Below are positions 1 to 6,815 of a DNA stretch of 18,740 nucleotides, one piece after another. Under the pieces are notes generated by a model. That model saw only the letters and a program-made list of their open reading frames with translations. It made no database searches and was not told where the DNA came from. Position 1 is the first letter of the stretch; every line of letters starts with the position of its first letter. The translations under genes and the position numbers were made by a program. This DNA is from an uncultured Fibrobacter sp. (GTDB taxonomy: Bacteria > Fibrobacterota > Fibrobacteria > Fibrobacterales > Fibrobacteraceae). The stretch is from the NCBI GenBank assembly GCA_937891805.1, contig CALATK010000077.1, forward strand, positions 1-18,740, given 5' to 3'.

Positions 1-1
1 C

Positions 2-487
2 GAAATAACGCAAGTTATCCGCGGGCTGTACGAGACCGACAAGAACACCCCGGGCGAAGCCCTTGCAGGGGCGATTTACGGCCCATCGTATCTTTCCTTC
101 GATTACGCTCTTTCGAGGCATGGGCTCATTCCCGAAGCCGTGCATCTCTTTACTTCCGCATCGTTCAAGAAGAACAAGACCAAACTATACAAGACGCCCT
201 TCGGCGAGTTTTCGTATTCCGATGTCCCGCCCGACGTCTTTCCGCACGGAGTCAACATCGAAAACGCAGAAGACAGGCCCTACGCAATGGCCACCTGTGA
301 AAAGGCCCTTTGCGACAAACTCTACAAGGAGCACCCGATTGAAGGCAAGCGCGCCATGGAAACGTTCCTGTTCGAAAACTTGCGCATCGAAGTCGGTGAT
401 TTTCGGAACCTGGATTTCGACTTCATCGAAAAGGTTGCCCCCCTGTACAGAAAGAAGAATATACAAATACTGTCCAAGATGAGGTAG
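2..487 (+). CDS. abiEi: Type IV TA antitoxin AbiEi (5'-truncated by window edge)
   Basis: The reading frame is open from the left edge to TAG at 485-487, giving 161 C-terminal residues; the true start lies outside the window. The visible protein has the AbiEi hallmarks: a stretch reading YGPSYLSFDYALSRHGLIPEA (visible residues 26-46) followed by TKLYKTPFGEFSYSDVP and an ATCEKALCDKLY segment, which matches the usual 'SYIS.EYAL...GLIPE', 'KTPFG.F.Y' and 'A.PEKALCD.LY' blocks. In characterised AbiE systems AbiEi is a DNA-binding antitoxin that represses its own operon and counters AbiEii without binding it directly. The AbiEii gene starts 2 nt after this stop, so the pair is one operon. The N-terminal winged-helix region, if present, is mostly outside the window. 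Family confidence is high; whether the antitoxin is functional cannot be judged. Confidence 0.88.
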   Translation, partial: EITQVIRGLYETDKNTPGEALAGAIYGPSYLSFDYALSRHGLIPEAVHLFTSASFKKNKTKLYKTPFGEFSYSDVPPDVFPHGVNIENAEDRPYAMATCEKALCDKLYKEHPIEGKRAMETFLFENLRIEVGDFRNLDFDFIEKVAPLYRKKNIQILSKMR

Positions 488-489
488 GC

Positions 490-1353
490 ATGGCTCACGT
501 ACTTGATTCAATGCTTGCGAAATATAATTGCAAAAACGTTTCGGACTACAGGAACGCCCTCAAGGAAATTTCGCAGGAAGTCGCCCTGTGCGGACTTTCA
601 CGTGGAGGGTTCTTCGACAAGGCAGCCTTCTATGGCGGCACGGCGCTCCGCATATTCTATGGGCTAGACCGTTTTTCGGAGGACCTGGACTTTTCGTTGA
701 TTAAGCCAGACGAAGGTTTCGAGCTTTCACGTTATTTTGGCGTGCTTGAAGAAGAACTCTACTCTGTCGGCCTGGAGATGTCAGTCGAAGCGAAAAGCAA
801 GCCGCACGGATCTCCGGTGCAATCGGCCTTTCTCAAGGGCAACACGCTCAAGCACTTGCTTAAAATTGTTCCCGCAAAGCACTCTCCCTTGCCTGTTCCC
901 GGGAACGAAATCCTGAAAATCAAATTCGAGGTGGATACGAATCCGCCAGAGTCAGCCACCTACGAAAGCAAGTATCGGCTGCTGCCATCGCCTTTCATGG
1001 TTCGCCTCTACGACAGGCCCTCGCTTTTTGCGGGCAAACTCCACGCGTTACTTTGTCGCGGATGGAAAAGCAGGCTCAAGGGTCGCGATTTCTACGACTT
1101 TGTATGGTATATCTCGCAGAACACGGGCGTAAACCTGCCGCACCTGCAAAAAAGAATGGAACAGACTGGGCACTGGAAAAGTGCGGACACCTTGACTTTT
1201 GATGGACTCAAGGATCTACTAAAGGAACGTTTCCACTCCGTCGATTTCGAGGAGGCGAAAAGGGATGTCCGCCCGTTCATTGCCGATAGCGACAAACTAA
1301 ATCTTTGGAGCGAGGACTTTTTCTGCGCCATCACCGAAGAATGGAAACAATAA
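490..1353 (+). CDS. abiEii: Type IV TA toxin AbiEii, nucleotidyltransferase
   Basis: A 287-residue AbiEii/AbiGii-family protein. The nucleotidyltransferase motif is clear at residues 48-69: YGGTALR (48-54) followed by RFSEDLDFSL, so G49-G50-T51 and the acidic pair D65/D67 are in place. A further acidic strand reads KIKFEVDTNPP, and the C-terminal KLHALLCR and KGRDFYDF blocks, typical of the family, are intact. Family members transfer nucleotides using NTP; the cellular target here is unknown. The ATG at 490 follows the abiEi stop by 2 nt, with GAGGT just upstream (481-485) as ribosome-binding site, so the two are translationally linked. Full length and all visible motifs suggest an active toxin. 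No terminator follows directly; the first good one is at 1514-1540. Confidence 0.92.
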   Translation: MAHVLDSMLAKYNCKNVSDYRNALKEISQEVALCGLSRGGFFDKAAFYGGTALRIFYGLDRFSEDLDFSLIKPDEGFELSRYFGVLEEELYSVGLEMSVEAKSKPHGSPVQSAFLKGNTLKHLLKIVPAKHSPLPVPGNEILKIKFEVDTNPPESATYESKYRLLPSPFMVRLYDRPSLFAGKLHALLCRGWKSRLKGRDFYDFVWYISQNTGVNLPHLQKRMEQTGHWKSADTLTFDGLKDLLKERFHSVDFEEAKRDVRPFIADSDKLNLWSEDFFCAITEEWKQ

Positions 1354-1379
1354 GCCAGTTTCACCCATAAAGTGTAGTC

Positions 1380-1418
1380 AGCCTACTTCACCCACTTATC
1401 GACTTCTTTCTGGGCCTT
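1380..1418 (-). pseudogene. Relic of a flavodoxin 3' end
   Basis: This 39-bp segment matches 5887-5925, the end of the flavodoxin gene, at 36 of 39 positions. Read on the minus strand both encode KAQKEVDKWVK and a TAG stop; the three differences (CAG/CAA, GTC/GTG, GAT/GAC) are all synonymous. Similarity ends abruptly at 1419, where the frame soon meets a stop. It is therefore the tail of a lost flavodoxin copy or paralogue and not a gene. Both copies have the same orientation, so they flank the phosphate module as short direct repeats. Confidence 0.7.
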
Positions 1419-1441
1419 TATAACTTACTACACCGCCAAAA

Positions 1442-1479
1442 GTAAAATCCGTGTAAAGCGGCGTAAAGCCTTTGTAAAG
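1442..1479 (+). promoter_or_regulatory. Pho-box-like direct repeats before the phosphate operon
   Basis: Four GTAAA units start at 1442, 1453, 1463 and 1474, spaced 11, 10 and 11 bp; three are GTAAAG. The other strand reads as repeated TTTAC. PhoB and PhoP family regulators bind direct repeats with an 11-bp period, and Bacillus PhoP boxes are TT(A/T/C)ACA-like. The array is about 85 bp upstream of the transporter start, and a PhoB-like regulator is encoded in the same operon. An AT-rich TAATAAAA follows at 1483-1490 and could be part of the -10 region. The repeat is seen directly; the binding protein is inferred. Confidence 0.55.
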
Positions 1480-1513
1480 TCCTAATAAAACCTTTGGAAA
1501 ACTTCATTCCATC

Positions 1514-1540
1514 GCCTTGCGTATTGTCGCAAGGCTTTTT
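1514..1540 (+). terminator. Rho-independent terminator or leader attenuator hairpin
   Basis: GCCTTGCG (1514-1521) pairs perfectly with CGCAAGGC (1528-1535) around a 6-nt loop and is followed at once by TTTTT (1536-1540). It would end transcription from the abiE operon. It also lies downstream of the Pho-box-like repeats and only 22 nt before the transporter ATG, so transcripts starting at the repeat array must read through it. Confidence 0.75.
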
Positions 1541-1562
1541 AGTTTGTCGCCTAGGAGATTTT

Positions 1563-3797
1563 ATGACTACGTTTTATATCATCCTTGTGGCAATGCTGCT
1601 TCTGCTCGCCTTGATGGACTTGTTCGTGGGTGTCAGTAACGATGCCGTGAATTTCTTGAGTTCTGCTGTCGGGAGCAAGGCCTTTAAATATAAAACCCTG
1701 ATGATCTTTGCTGCGGTAGGAGTCTTTTGTGGAGCCACCTTCAGCAGTGGCATGATGGATATCGCACGGCATGGCATTTATATGCCCCAGTATTACACCT
1801 TTGCAGAACTTATGTGCGTATATGCGGCGGTGATGTTTACCGATGTGATCCTCCTTGACATATTCAATTCCTACGGTATGCCGACATCAACTACGGTATC
1901 AATGGTCTTTGAACTTTTGGGCGCCTCTGTGGCTATCGCCAGTATCAAGATTCTTTCTGACGATACCCTGGAACTGGGAAACCTCATCAACACCTCTAAG
2001 GCTCTGACGGTGATTTTGGGCATTTTCCTTTCGGTGGCCATCGCTTTTGTAGTTGGCCTTGCGGTGCAGTTTGTGACGCGCCTGGTTTTCTCCTTTGGTT
2101 ACAAGAAGTATATTCGATACTTTATTGGTGTTTTTGGAAGCGTTTCCCTGACGTCCATATTTTATTTTATCCTTATCAAGGGCCTCAAAAATATGAGTTT
2201 CGTGGGGCCGGGCTACAAGGCGTTTCTCGCGGAAAATGAGACCGTTCTTGTGGCAGGCATGTTCGTCGCGTTTTTCATCCTTTGTCACCTGCTCCATGCA
2301 GTAAAGGTAAACGTGCTCAAGGTAATCATTGCTTTTGGGACTTTTTCTCTGGCCCTAGCCTTTGCCGGAAACGACCTTGTAAATTTTGTGGGTGTGCCCC
2401 TCACCAGTCTTTCTTCGGTGCAGCACTTGGTGGCTGCTGGGGGCAACCCTCAGGATTTCAATATGTCCTTCTTGCTGGAGTCGGAACCAGGACAGTGGTA
2501 CTTGCTGATGGCTGCTGGGCTTACCATGGTATTTTCCCTTGTGTTTTCCAAGAAGGCCCGGAATGTGGTGAAGACTTCCGTATCCCTCGCGGCCCAAAAT
2601 TCTTCTGAAGAAATCTTTGGTACAAATCCGGTCGCTCGCGCCTTAGTTCGCAGTTCTAATGGTATCGTAAAATTTGTAACAGAATTTATTCCAAGGAAAA
2701 TTTCGGATAAAATTAACACCCGCTTTAATACCAAGGAAATGATTCTGGAAGAGGATGGCGCCGCCTTTGATTTATTGCGGGCTTGCGTAAACCTAATGCT
2801 TGCAAGCTCCCTCATTGCATTGGGCACGTCCCTGAAACTCCCCCTTTCTACGACCTACGTGACATTCATGGTGGCTATGGGCACTAGTCTTGCCGACAAG
2901 GCATGGAACCGTGAAACGGCCGTATACCGCATTACAGGGGTACTCTCGGTAATTGGCGGATGGTTCCTTACGGCCTTCGCCGCATTTGCCAGTGCTTCTG
3001 CTGTGGCGACAGTGCTTTACTTTGGCGGTTTCCCTGCCATATTCGGTCTTTTTGCCGTGGTCATTTTCGTATTGATTCGTTCGAACCTGAAATACCGAGA
3101 AAACAAGAAGGGTAAGGCGGAGGAATTGTTTGATAACATCCTGACGGCTCCCCCCGAGACAAAGGTATACCCCCTTATACAGGAATACAGTCGTGGTGAG
3201 TGGAGCGAAATACTCCGTTGGTGCGCTGACTGCTACGAAAAGATAATTGTGGGACTTTTGCGAGAAAACTTGGGAAAACTACGCTCCGTGAACAAACAAA
3301 TTAAAATTCTGAAAAAACATATCCAGAGGAACCGTCGTCATGGAACCTTATGTACGGAAAGACTTGCCCAGGAGGATATGGTGGTAAAGAATTTCTTTTT
3401 GTACCAGGCAAATGATTTTATGGGAGATGCATTGTTTAGTCTGGAACAGATTTCTTCGCCATGCAAGAACCACGTGGATAACGCTTTCAGTCCCTTGGAC
3501 TACGAAAAAAGAAAAGAGCTTTTGCGTACGGCATCCCGTGTGAAGATACGGATTGAAAAGACCGCCTCGATGATAGAAACCATGGATTTCAGGAACTATA
3601 GCGAGGTCCGCGAACAATTGCGGGAAGAAGGGACGAGGATACTTAACGAGCGTAAAACGGAAATGATGAAGGGGGTTTCCGAAAACATCCGCGCGGAGAT
3701 CCTTTATTTAACTATTCTTTATGAGTCCTGGGCATTGTTGGATGCGGTCAGTTCTGTAGCCAAAGCCAGCAGGAAATTCCTAACTGTAAAACAATAA
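1563..3797 (+). CDS. PiT-family inorganic phosphate transporter with C-terminal PhoU-like domain
   Basis: A 744-residue inner-membrane protein that probably moves phosphate with a coupling cation. The first PiT signature, GVSNDAVNFLSSAVGSKA, is at residues 23-40, and the inverted second repeat has FAGNDLVNF at 267-275; both carry the N-D pair conserved in PiT/PHO-4 proteins. TSTTVS (from about 107) and LPLSTTY (about 424-430) are the matching half-motifs. Hydrophobic segments end near residue 515. The last ~200 residues are soluble, charged and predicted helical (heptad-like L/I/K/E runs), consistent with a PhoU-like domain; the ~740-residue fused form is usual in Bacteroidetes-type relatives. 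I chose ATG at 1563 with AGGAG at 1553-1557; an in-frame TTG at 1494 would place the terminator hairpin inside the coding region. The response regulator gene follows 15 nt after the stop. Expression is probably phosphate-controlled through the upstream repeats. Confidence 0.88.
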   Translation: MTTFYIILVAMLLLLALMDLFVGVSNDAVNFLSSAVGSKAFKYKTLMIFAAVGVFCGATFSSGMMDIARHGIYMPQYYTFAELMCVYAAVMFTDVILLDIFNSYGMPTSTTVSMVFELLGASVAIASIKILSDDTLELGNLINTSKALTVILGIFLSVAIAFVVGLAVQFVTRLVFSFGYKKYIRYFIGVFGSVSLTSIFYFILIKGLKNMSFVGPGYKAFLAENETVLVAGMFVAFFILCHLLHAVKVNVLKVIIAFGTFSLALAFAGNDLVNFVGVPLTSLSSVQHLVAAGGNPQDFNMSFLLESEPGQWYLLMAAGLTMVFSLVFSKKARNVVKTSVSLAAQNSSEEIFGTNPVARALVRSSNGIVKFVTEFIPRKISDKINTRFNTKEMILEEDGAAFDLLRACVNLMLASSLIALGTSLKLPLSTTYVTFMVAMGTSLADKAWNRETAVYRITGVLSVIGGWFLTAFAAFASASAVATVLYFGGFPAIFGLFAVVIFVLIRSNLKYRENKKGKAEELFDNILTAPPETKVYPLIQEYSRGEWSEILRWCADCYEKIIVGLLRENLGKLRSVNKQIKILKKHIQRNRRHGTLCTERLAQEDMVVKNFFLYQANDFMGDALFSLEQISSPCKNHVDNAFSPLDYEKRKELLRTASRVKIRIEKTASMIETMDFRNYSEVREQLREEGTRILNERKTEMMKGVSENIRAEILYLTILYESWALLDAVSSVAKASRKFLTVKQ

Positions 3798-3812
3798 TTT
3801 GTGTGTGGTCCT

Positions 3813-4490
3813 ATGATTTATATTGTGGAAGACGATGTCGAAGTTCGGGAAATGGAAACTTATGCTTTAAAAAGCAGCGGTTTTGACGTGATGGCTTTCG
3901 AATGCGGTAAAGTTATGGACGAACAAGTTAAGACTAGGGTGCCAGACTTGTTTATTTTGGATATTATGCTCCCTGGCGAAGATGGTTTAAACATTCTCAA
4001 ACGCTTGCGAGTGCAAGAAAATACAAAGGACATCCCCGTCATCATGCTTACGGCGAAAGGAACTGAACTTGACAAAGTGAAGGGACTTGACTTGGGAGCG
4101 GACGACTACATAGCAAAACCATTTGGCGTTCTAGAATTCATTTCACGTGTGCGAGCCGTGCTACGCCGTTCTGAACGAAGCTCATCCGAAAGTACGGAAG
4201 CGTTGAACTTGGCTCTAGGAGGAGTGACACTCGATGATCAGCGTCGTTCGGTAACTGTTGGCGGAATCGCTGTAGAACTCACTTTTAAGGAATATGAACT
4301 TTTGAAACTCCTGATGTCCCGACCGGGAACTGTTTTCTCTAGGCAACAGATTCTAGAAAAGATTTGGGGGGTGGATTTTGATATGGACACACGCACCGTG
4401 GATATGCACATAAAAACGCTTCGGCAGAAGTTAGGGGTACAAGGCTCTATCATACAGACCGTGCGAAACGTGGGGTACAAAGTTCAATGA
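3813..4490 (+). CDS. phoB: PhoB-like OmpR-family response regulator
   Basis: A 225-residue response regulator. The receiver domain (about 1-120) has the acidic pocket E6-D7-D8, phosphoacceptor D50 in LFILDIMLPGEDG, T80 in VIMLTAKG and K102 in AKPF. The C-terminal winged helix (about 130-225) has LTFKEYELLKLL and the recognition region RTVDMHIKTLRQKLG, then VRNVGYKV. I chose ATG at 3813 because MIYIVEDD is the normal receiver start; an upstream in-frame GTG at 3801 would add four residues. The gene lies 15 nt after a phosphate transporter and overlaps a PhoR-like kinase by 4 nt. Phosphate control is inferred from that context, because the sequence alone fits any OmpR/PhoB regulator. It is the obvious candidate to bind the GTAAA repeats at 1442-1479. 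Confidence 0.85.
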   Translation: MIYIVEDDVEVREMETYALKSSGFDVMAFECGKVMDEQVKTRVPDLFILDIMLPGEDGLNILKRLRVQENTKDIPVIMLTAKGTELDKVKGLDLGADDYIAKPFGVLEFISRVRAVLRRSERSSSESTEALNLALGGVTLDDQRRSVTVGGIAVELTFKEYELLKLLMSRPGTVFSRQQILEKIWGVDFDMDTRTVDMHIKTLRQKLGVQGSIIQTVRNVGYKVQ

Positions 4491-5851
4491 AAAACAGTCT
4501 CCGTTTCAGCTTGATTTATGTCGGAGTTCTCGCCGCTCTCTTTGCAGTGTATTTTACGGCTCGCGTTTTTGAAAATGAAATGTCCGAACAGCAGAAGCGA
4601 GATTTGAGGGAAACAGCCTCCCTTATCAAAAATTTCTATGGACAGATTCCTTCTGAGAACTTCCGAAAAAATCTGGATTCCATTGCCAGCAAACGTTTGC
4701 GCGTAACTCTGGTGGACCGGGACGGAAAGGTCCTCTACGAAAGTGACGCGAAAGCAGGCAAAATGGAAAATCATAGGAGTCGTCCCGAAATCATGGACGC
4801 AAATTCCAAAGGAATAGGCGAAAACCTCCGCTATTCAGTGACTTTGAATGCCCAAGTGTTCTATGTTGCAGAACGACTGTCAGACGGCAAAATTCTCCGT
4901 TTAAGTCGTCGTCAAGCGAGTCTTCACGAATCCGTATCTAAGACCATGCCTTACCTATTAGCGCTGTTGACAGGTATTGTTGTTGTGGCTGTTCTGATTG
5001 CTTTTGGCTTGAGCCGCGCTTTTGTGCGACCGGTGCAGAAATTGGCTGAAAACTTGGGACAGCCAGAACTTATGGATGACGAAGGGATATACAAAGAAAT
5101 TGCACCACTAGTTAAAACTATCCGTAAGCAGAATCGGGAACTTCAACTCACCATTGAACAACTTTCTGAAGAAAAAAAGAAAACGGCCAAGATGCGAGAT
5201 GAGTTTACGGCTAACGCCTCCCATGAACTCAAAACGCCATTGACATCCATTTCTGGATATGCGGAACTCATCGAAAATGGTATGGCGAAACCCGAAGACG
5301 TAAAGCGCTTTGCTGGAAAAATTCACAAAGAAGCTGGCCGTCTCCTTTCTATCGCCAACGATATTATGACCCTTTCCAAACTTGACTCCTCGGGAGAATC
5401 TGCGATCGGACTGGACGAATCCGTGAATTTGTGGACGCTGGCTTCAAACTGTATTGAGGAACTCTCCTTTAATGCCGAAAAGAAGGGTGTTCGTGTGGCG
5501 TTGGAAGGTTGTAAAACCGCACAGGTTTACGGCAATCGTCGGCTCCTATTCGAGATGCTTTACAACTTGGTCGACAATTCCATTCGCTATACAGAAACGG
5601 GCGGTGCCGTGAGTATTCTAGTGCAACAAAAATCCATTGCTGTGAAGGATACAGGGATTGGCATTCCCGAAGAAAACCAGCCACGTATTTTTGAACGGTT
5701 TTACCGTGTGGACAAGAGTCGCTCCAAGGCTACAGGCGGCACGGGATTGGGCCTTGCCATTGTTAAGCATATCGCCGAAGTGCACCATGCAGAGATTTCG
5801 TTACAATCCGCCATAGGCGTAGGTACAGAAATAACAGTGACTTTCTGCTAG
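4487..5851 (+). CDS. phoR: PhoR-like sensor histidine kinase
   Basis: A 454-residue membrane kinase, the likely partner of the preceding regulator. TM1 is at about 8-24, an extracytoplasmic region of about 125 residues follows, and TM2 is at about 154-176, leading to a HAMP-like RPVQKLAENL segment and a coiled linker rich in E/K. The HisKA box ASHELKTPLTSISGYAEL carries the phosphorylated H246. The ATPase domain shows the N box (LVDNSIRYTE), G1 (DTGIGIPEEN), the F box (FERFYRVD) and G2 (GGTGLGLAIVKH), all intact. PhoR orthologues of this kind often have a PAS-like sensor; here the RLRVTLVDRDGKVLYESD segment (about 70-87) is the PAS/Cache-like part. The start ATG overlaps the regulator stop (ATGA), so the genes are translationally coupled. 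The PhoR name rests on the transporter next door. Confidence 0.87.
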   Translation: MKNSLRFSLIYVGVLAALFAVYFTARVFENEMSEQQKRDLRETASLIKNFYGQIPSENFRKNLDSIASKRLRVTLVDRDGKVLYESDAKAGKMENHRSRPEIMDANSKGIGENLRYSVTLNAQVFYVAERLSDGKILRLSRRQASLHESVSKTMPYLLALLTGIVVVAVLIAFGLSRAFVRPVQKLAENLGQPELMDDEGIYKEIAPLVKTIRKQNRELQLTIEQLSEEKKKTAKMRDEFTANASHELKTPLTSISGYAELIENGMAKPEDVKRFAGKIHKEAGRLLSIANDIMTLSKLDSSGESAIGLDESVNLWTLASNCIEELSFNAEKKGVRVALEGCKTAQVYGNRRLLFEMLYNLVDNSIRYTETGGAVSILVQQKSIAVKDTGIGIPEENQPRIFERFYRVDKSRSKATGGTGLGLAIVKHIAEVHHAEISLQSAIGVGTEITVTFC

Positions 5852-5889
5852 AAATTTCTCTGATGACGTTCCGCCAGTAAGGCGCAAGC

Positions 5890-6450
5890 CTACTTCACCC
5901 ACTTGTCCACTTCTTTTTGGGCCTTGTCGCGTTCGTTCTGAGCCACGTGTCCGTAGATGGCAAGGCCGGGGGTCACGTTCGCGCCGGTCACCTTCTTGAG
6001 GCGCTGCACACCCGAGAGGCCGCTACCTTCGTGGGTCACGAAGGGGTGAATCGTCTTGCCCTTCAAATTATACTTCTCGAAGAAGGTGAACATGGGCATG
6101 GGCATTTCGCCCCACCACACCGGGTAACCGACGTAAATTTCGTCGAATTCTTCGGGGTTCACGTTCACCGGTTTGATAGCCGGGCGCGCATCCTGCGCAA
6201 GTTCCTTCTTGGCCACGTTGATGCAGTCGTCGTAGCCCTTGGGGTATTCCTTCGCGGGTTCCACGTGCAAGAGCGTGCCGCCCGTCTTTTGCGCAATCAT
6301 CTCGGCAATAATCTCGGTATTGCCCTTGGAAATGTTCCCGACGGAGTAGTTTTCGTCGGCGCGGGAATAGTAAACGACGAGGATTTTCTTTTCTGCTGCC
6401 ATAGAGACTCCTAGAAGAAGTGTTAAAAGAATCAAGGTGATTTTTTTCAT
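5890..6450 (-). CDS. Exported flavodoxin (Flavodoxin_4-like)
   Basis: A 186-residue flavodoxin-like protein with an N-terminal signal peptide, MKKITLILLTLLLGVSMAA, probably cut before E20. The mature part begins KKILVVYYSRADENY (21-35), with the phosphate-binding loop completed by SKGNTEIIAEMIA (41-53). GYPVWWGEMP (108-117) supplies the aromatic isoalloxazine loop and THEGSGLSG (139-147) the third FMN contact. Such proteins bind FMN and carry electrons or reduce quinones. Export is unusual for flavodoxins, though signal-bearing homologues occur in this group of bacteria. I chose ATG at 6448-6450 because the frame extension to 6552 would translate the promoter and operator. AAGGCGGA lies upstream as a ribosome-binding site. 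The gene is convergent with phoR and has its own promoter (6484-6554). A tail fragment of a second copy lies at 1380-1418. Confidence 0.88.
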   Translation of the reverse strand: MKKITLILLTLLLGVSMAAEKKILVVYYSRADENYSVGNISKGNTEIIAEMIAQKTGGTLLHVEPAKEYPKGYDDCINVAKKELAQDARPAIKPVNVNPEEFDEIYVGYPVWWGEMPMPMFTFFEKYNLKGKTIHPFVTHEGSGLSGVQRLKKVTGANVTPGLAIYGHVAQNERDKAQKEVDKWVK

Positions 6451-6483
6451 GGGATCCGCCTTTTTTTTCTTGAACCGGTTGGC

Positions 6484-6519
6484 TATAATATAAATAAATT
6501 CAGAACGGCCGCAAAATGC
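6484..6519 (-). promoter_or_regulatory. Flavodoxin promoter with GCATTTTGC box
   Basis: On the minus strand, TTGCGG (plus 6509-6514) and TATATT (plus 6487-6492) are separated by 16 bp, which puts transcription start about 30 nt upstream of the flavodoxin ATG. A small inverted repeat, GCATTTTGC (plus 6511-6519), covers the -35. The arrangement matches the ABM promoter at 17536-17568 position by position. Confidence 0.62.
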
Positions 6520-6535
6520 GAAATTTTTATGCCCA

Positions 6536-6554
6536 GTATGCGTGAAACGCATAG
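6536..6554. promoter_or_regulatory. 19-bp palindromic operator A, likely LysR-regulator site
   Basis: The plus strand reads GTATGCGTGAAACGCATAG. The inner ATGCGT/ACGCAT arms are perfect around 3 nt and contain a T-N11-A LysR box. The site ends about 43 bp upstream of the flavodoxin -10, a normal activator position. A near-identical copy with the same spacing lies before the ABM gene at 17585-17603, and a degenerate copy before the LysR gene at 8041-8059. Confidence 0.62.
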
Positions 6555-6604
6555 TAGAAATAGTAATCAGCGGTATTAAAGCCGTTCAACCCGACCTGCT
6601 AAAA

Positions 6605-6784
6605 TTATCCAGCAGAAAAATAATTTTTCTACTAAATAATTTATTTTCATGCAATTCGCGTCAAATTTCTGCTTTTGGAAGCGTTTTAAGGGGCGAAACC
6701 ACCCCGAAAATATCCAGTAATTTAATCAAACTGGATAAAAAAGTACATTTTTTATCCAATACAGTGTATTTATTGAATAAAAAA
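6605..6784. repeat. AT-rich palindrome cluster upstream of the DUF4143 ATPase
   Basis: This non-coding stretch contains several related inverted repeats. AGCAGAAAAAT/ATTTTTCTACT lies at 6611-6633 with one mismatch. TATCCAGT (6711-6718) pairs with ACTGGATA (6730-6737). TTTTTTATCCAATA (6748-6761) pairs with TATTGAATAAAAAA (6771-6784) at 13 of 14 positions. The unit TTATCCA recurs at 6605-6611, nearly at 6710-6716 (ATATCCA), and at 6752-6758, and appears in reverse (TGGATAA) at 6732-6738. A GGGG/CCCC hairpin lies at 6690-6705. The cluster ends about 30 bp before the ATPase start and probably forms its promoter and operator region. I see no credible gene here. Confidence 0.6.
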
Positions 6785-6815
6785 GCTATTTTTATGGGTG
6801 AAGGACGGTTTCCCT

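Noticed and set aside
5852..5889. Short CCGCC-AGTAA-GGCG hairpin between the phoR and flavodoxin genes
   Set aside because: There is no T-run on either side, so I do not call it a terminator.
5917..6414. 165-residue frame antisense to the flavodoxin gene
   Set aside because: It is the mirror of a GC-rich coding region; the minus strand encodes a clear flavodoxin with all FMN loops.
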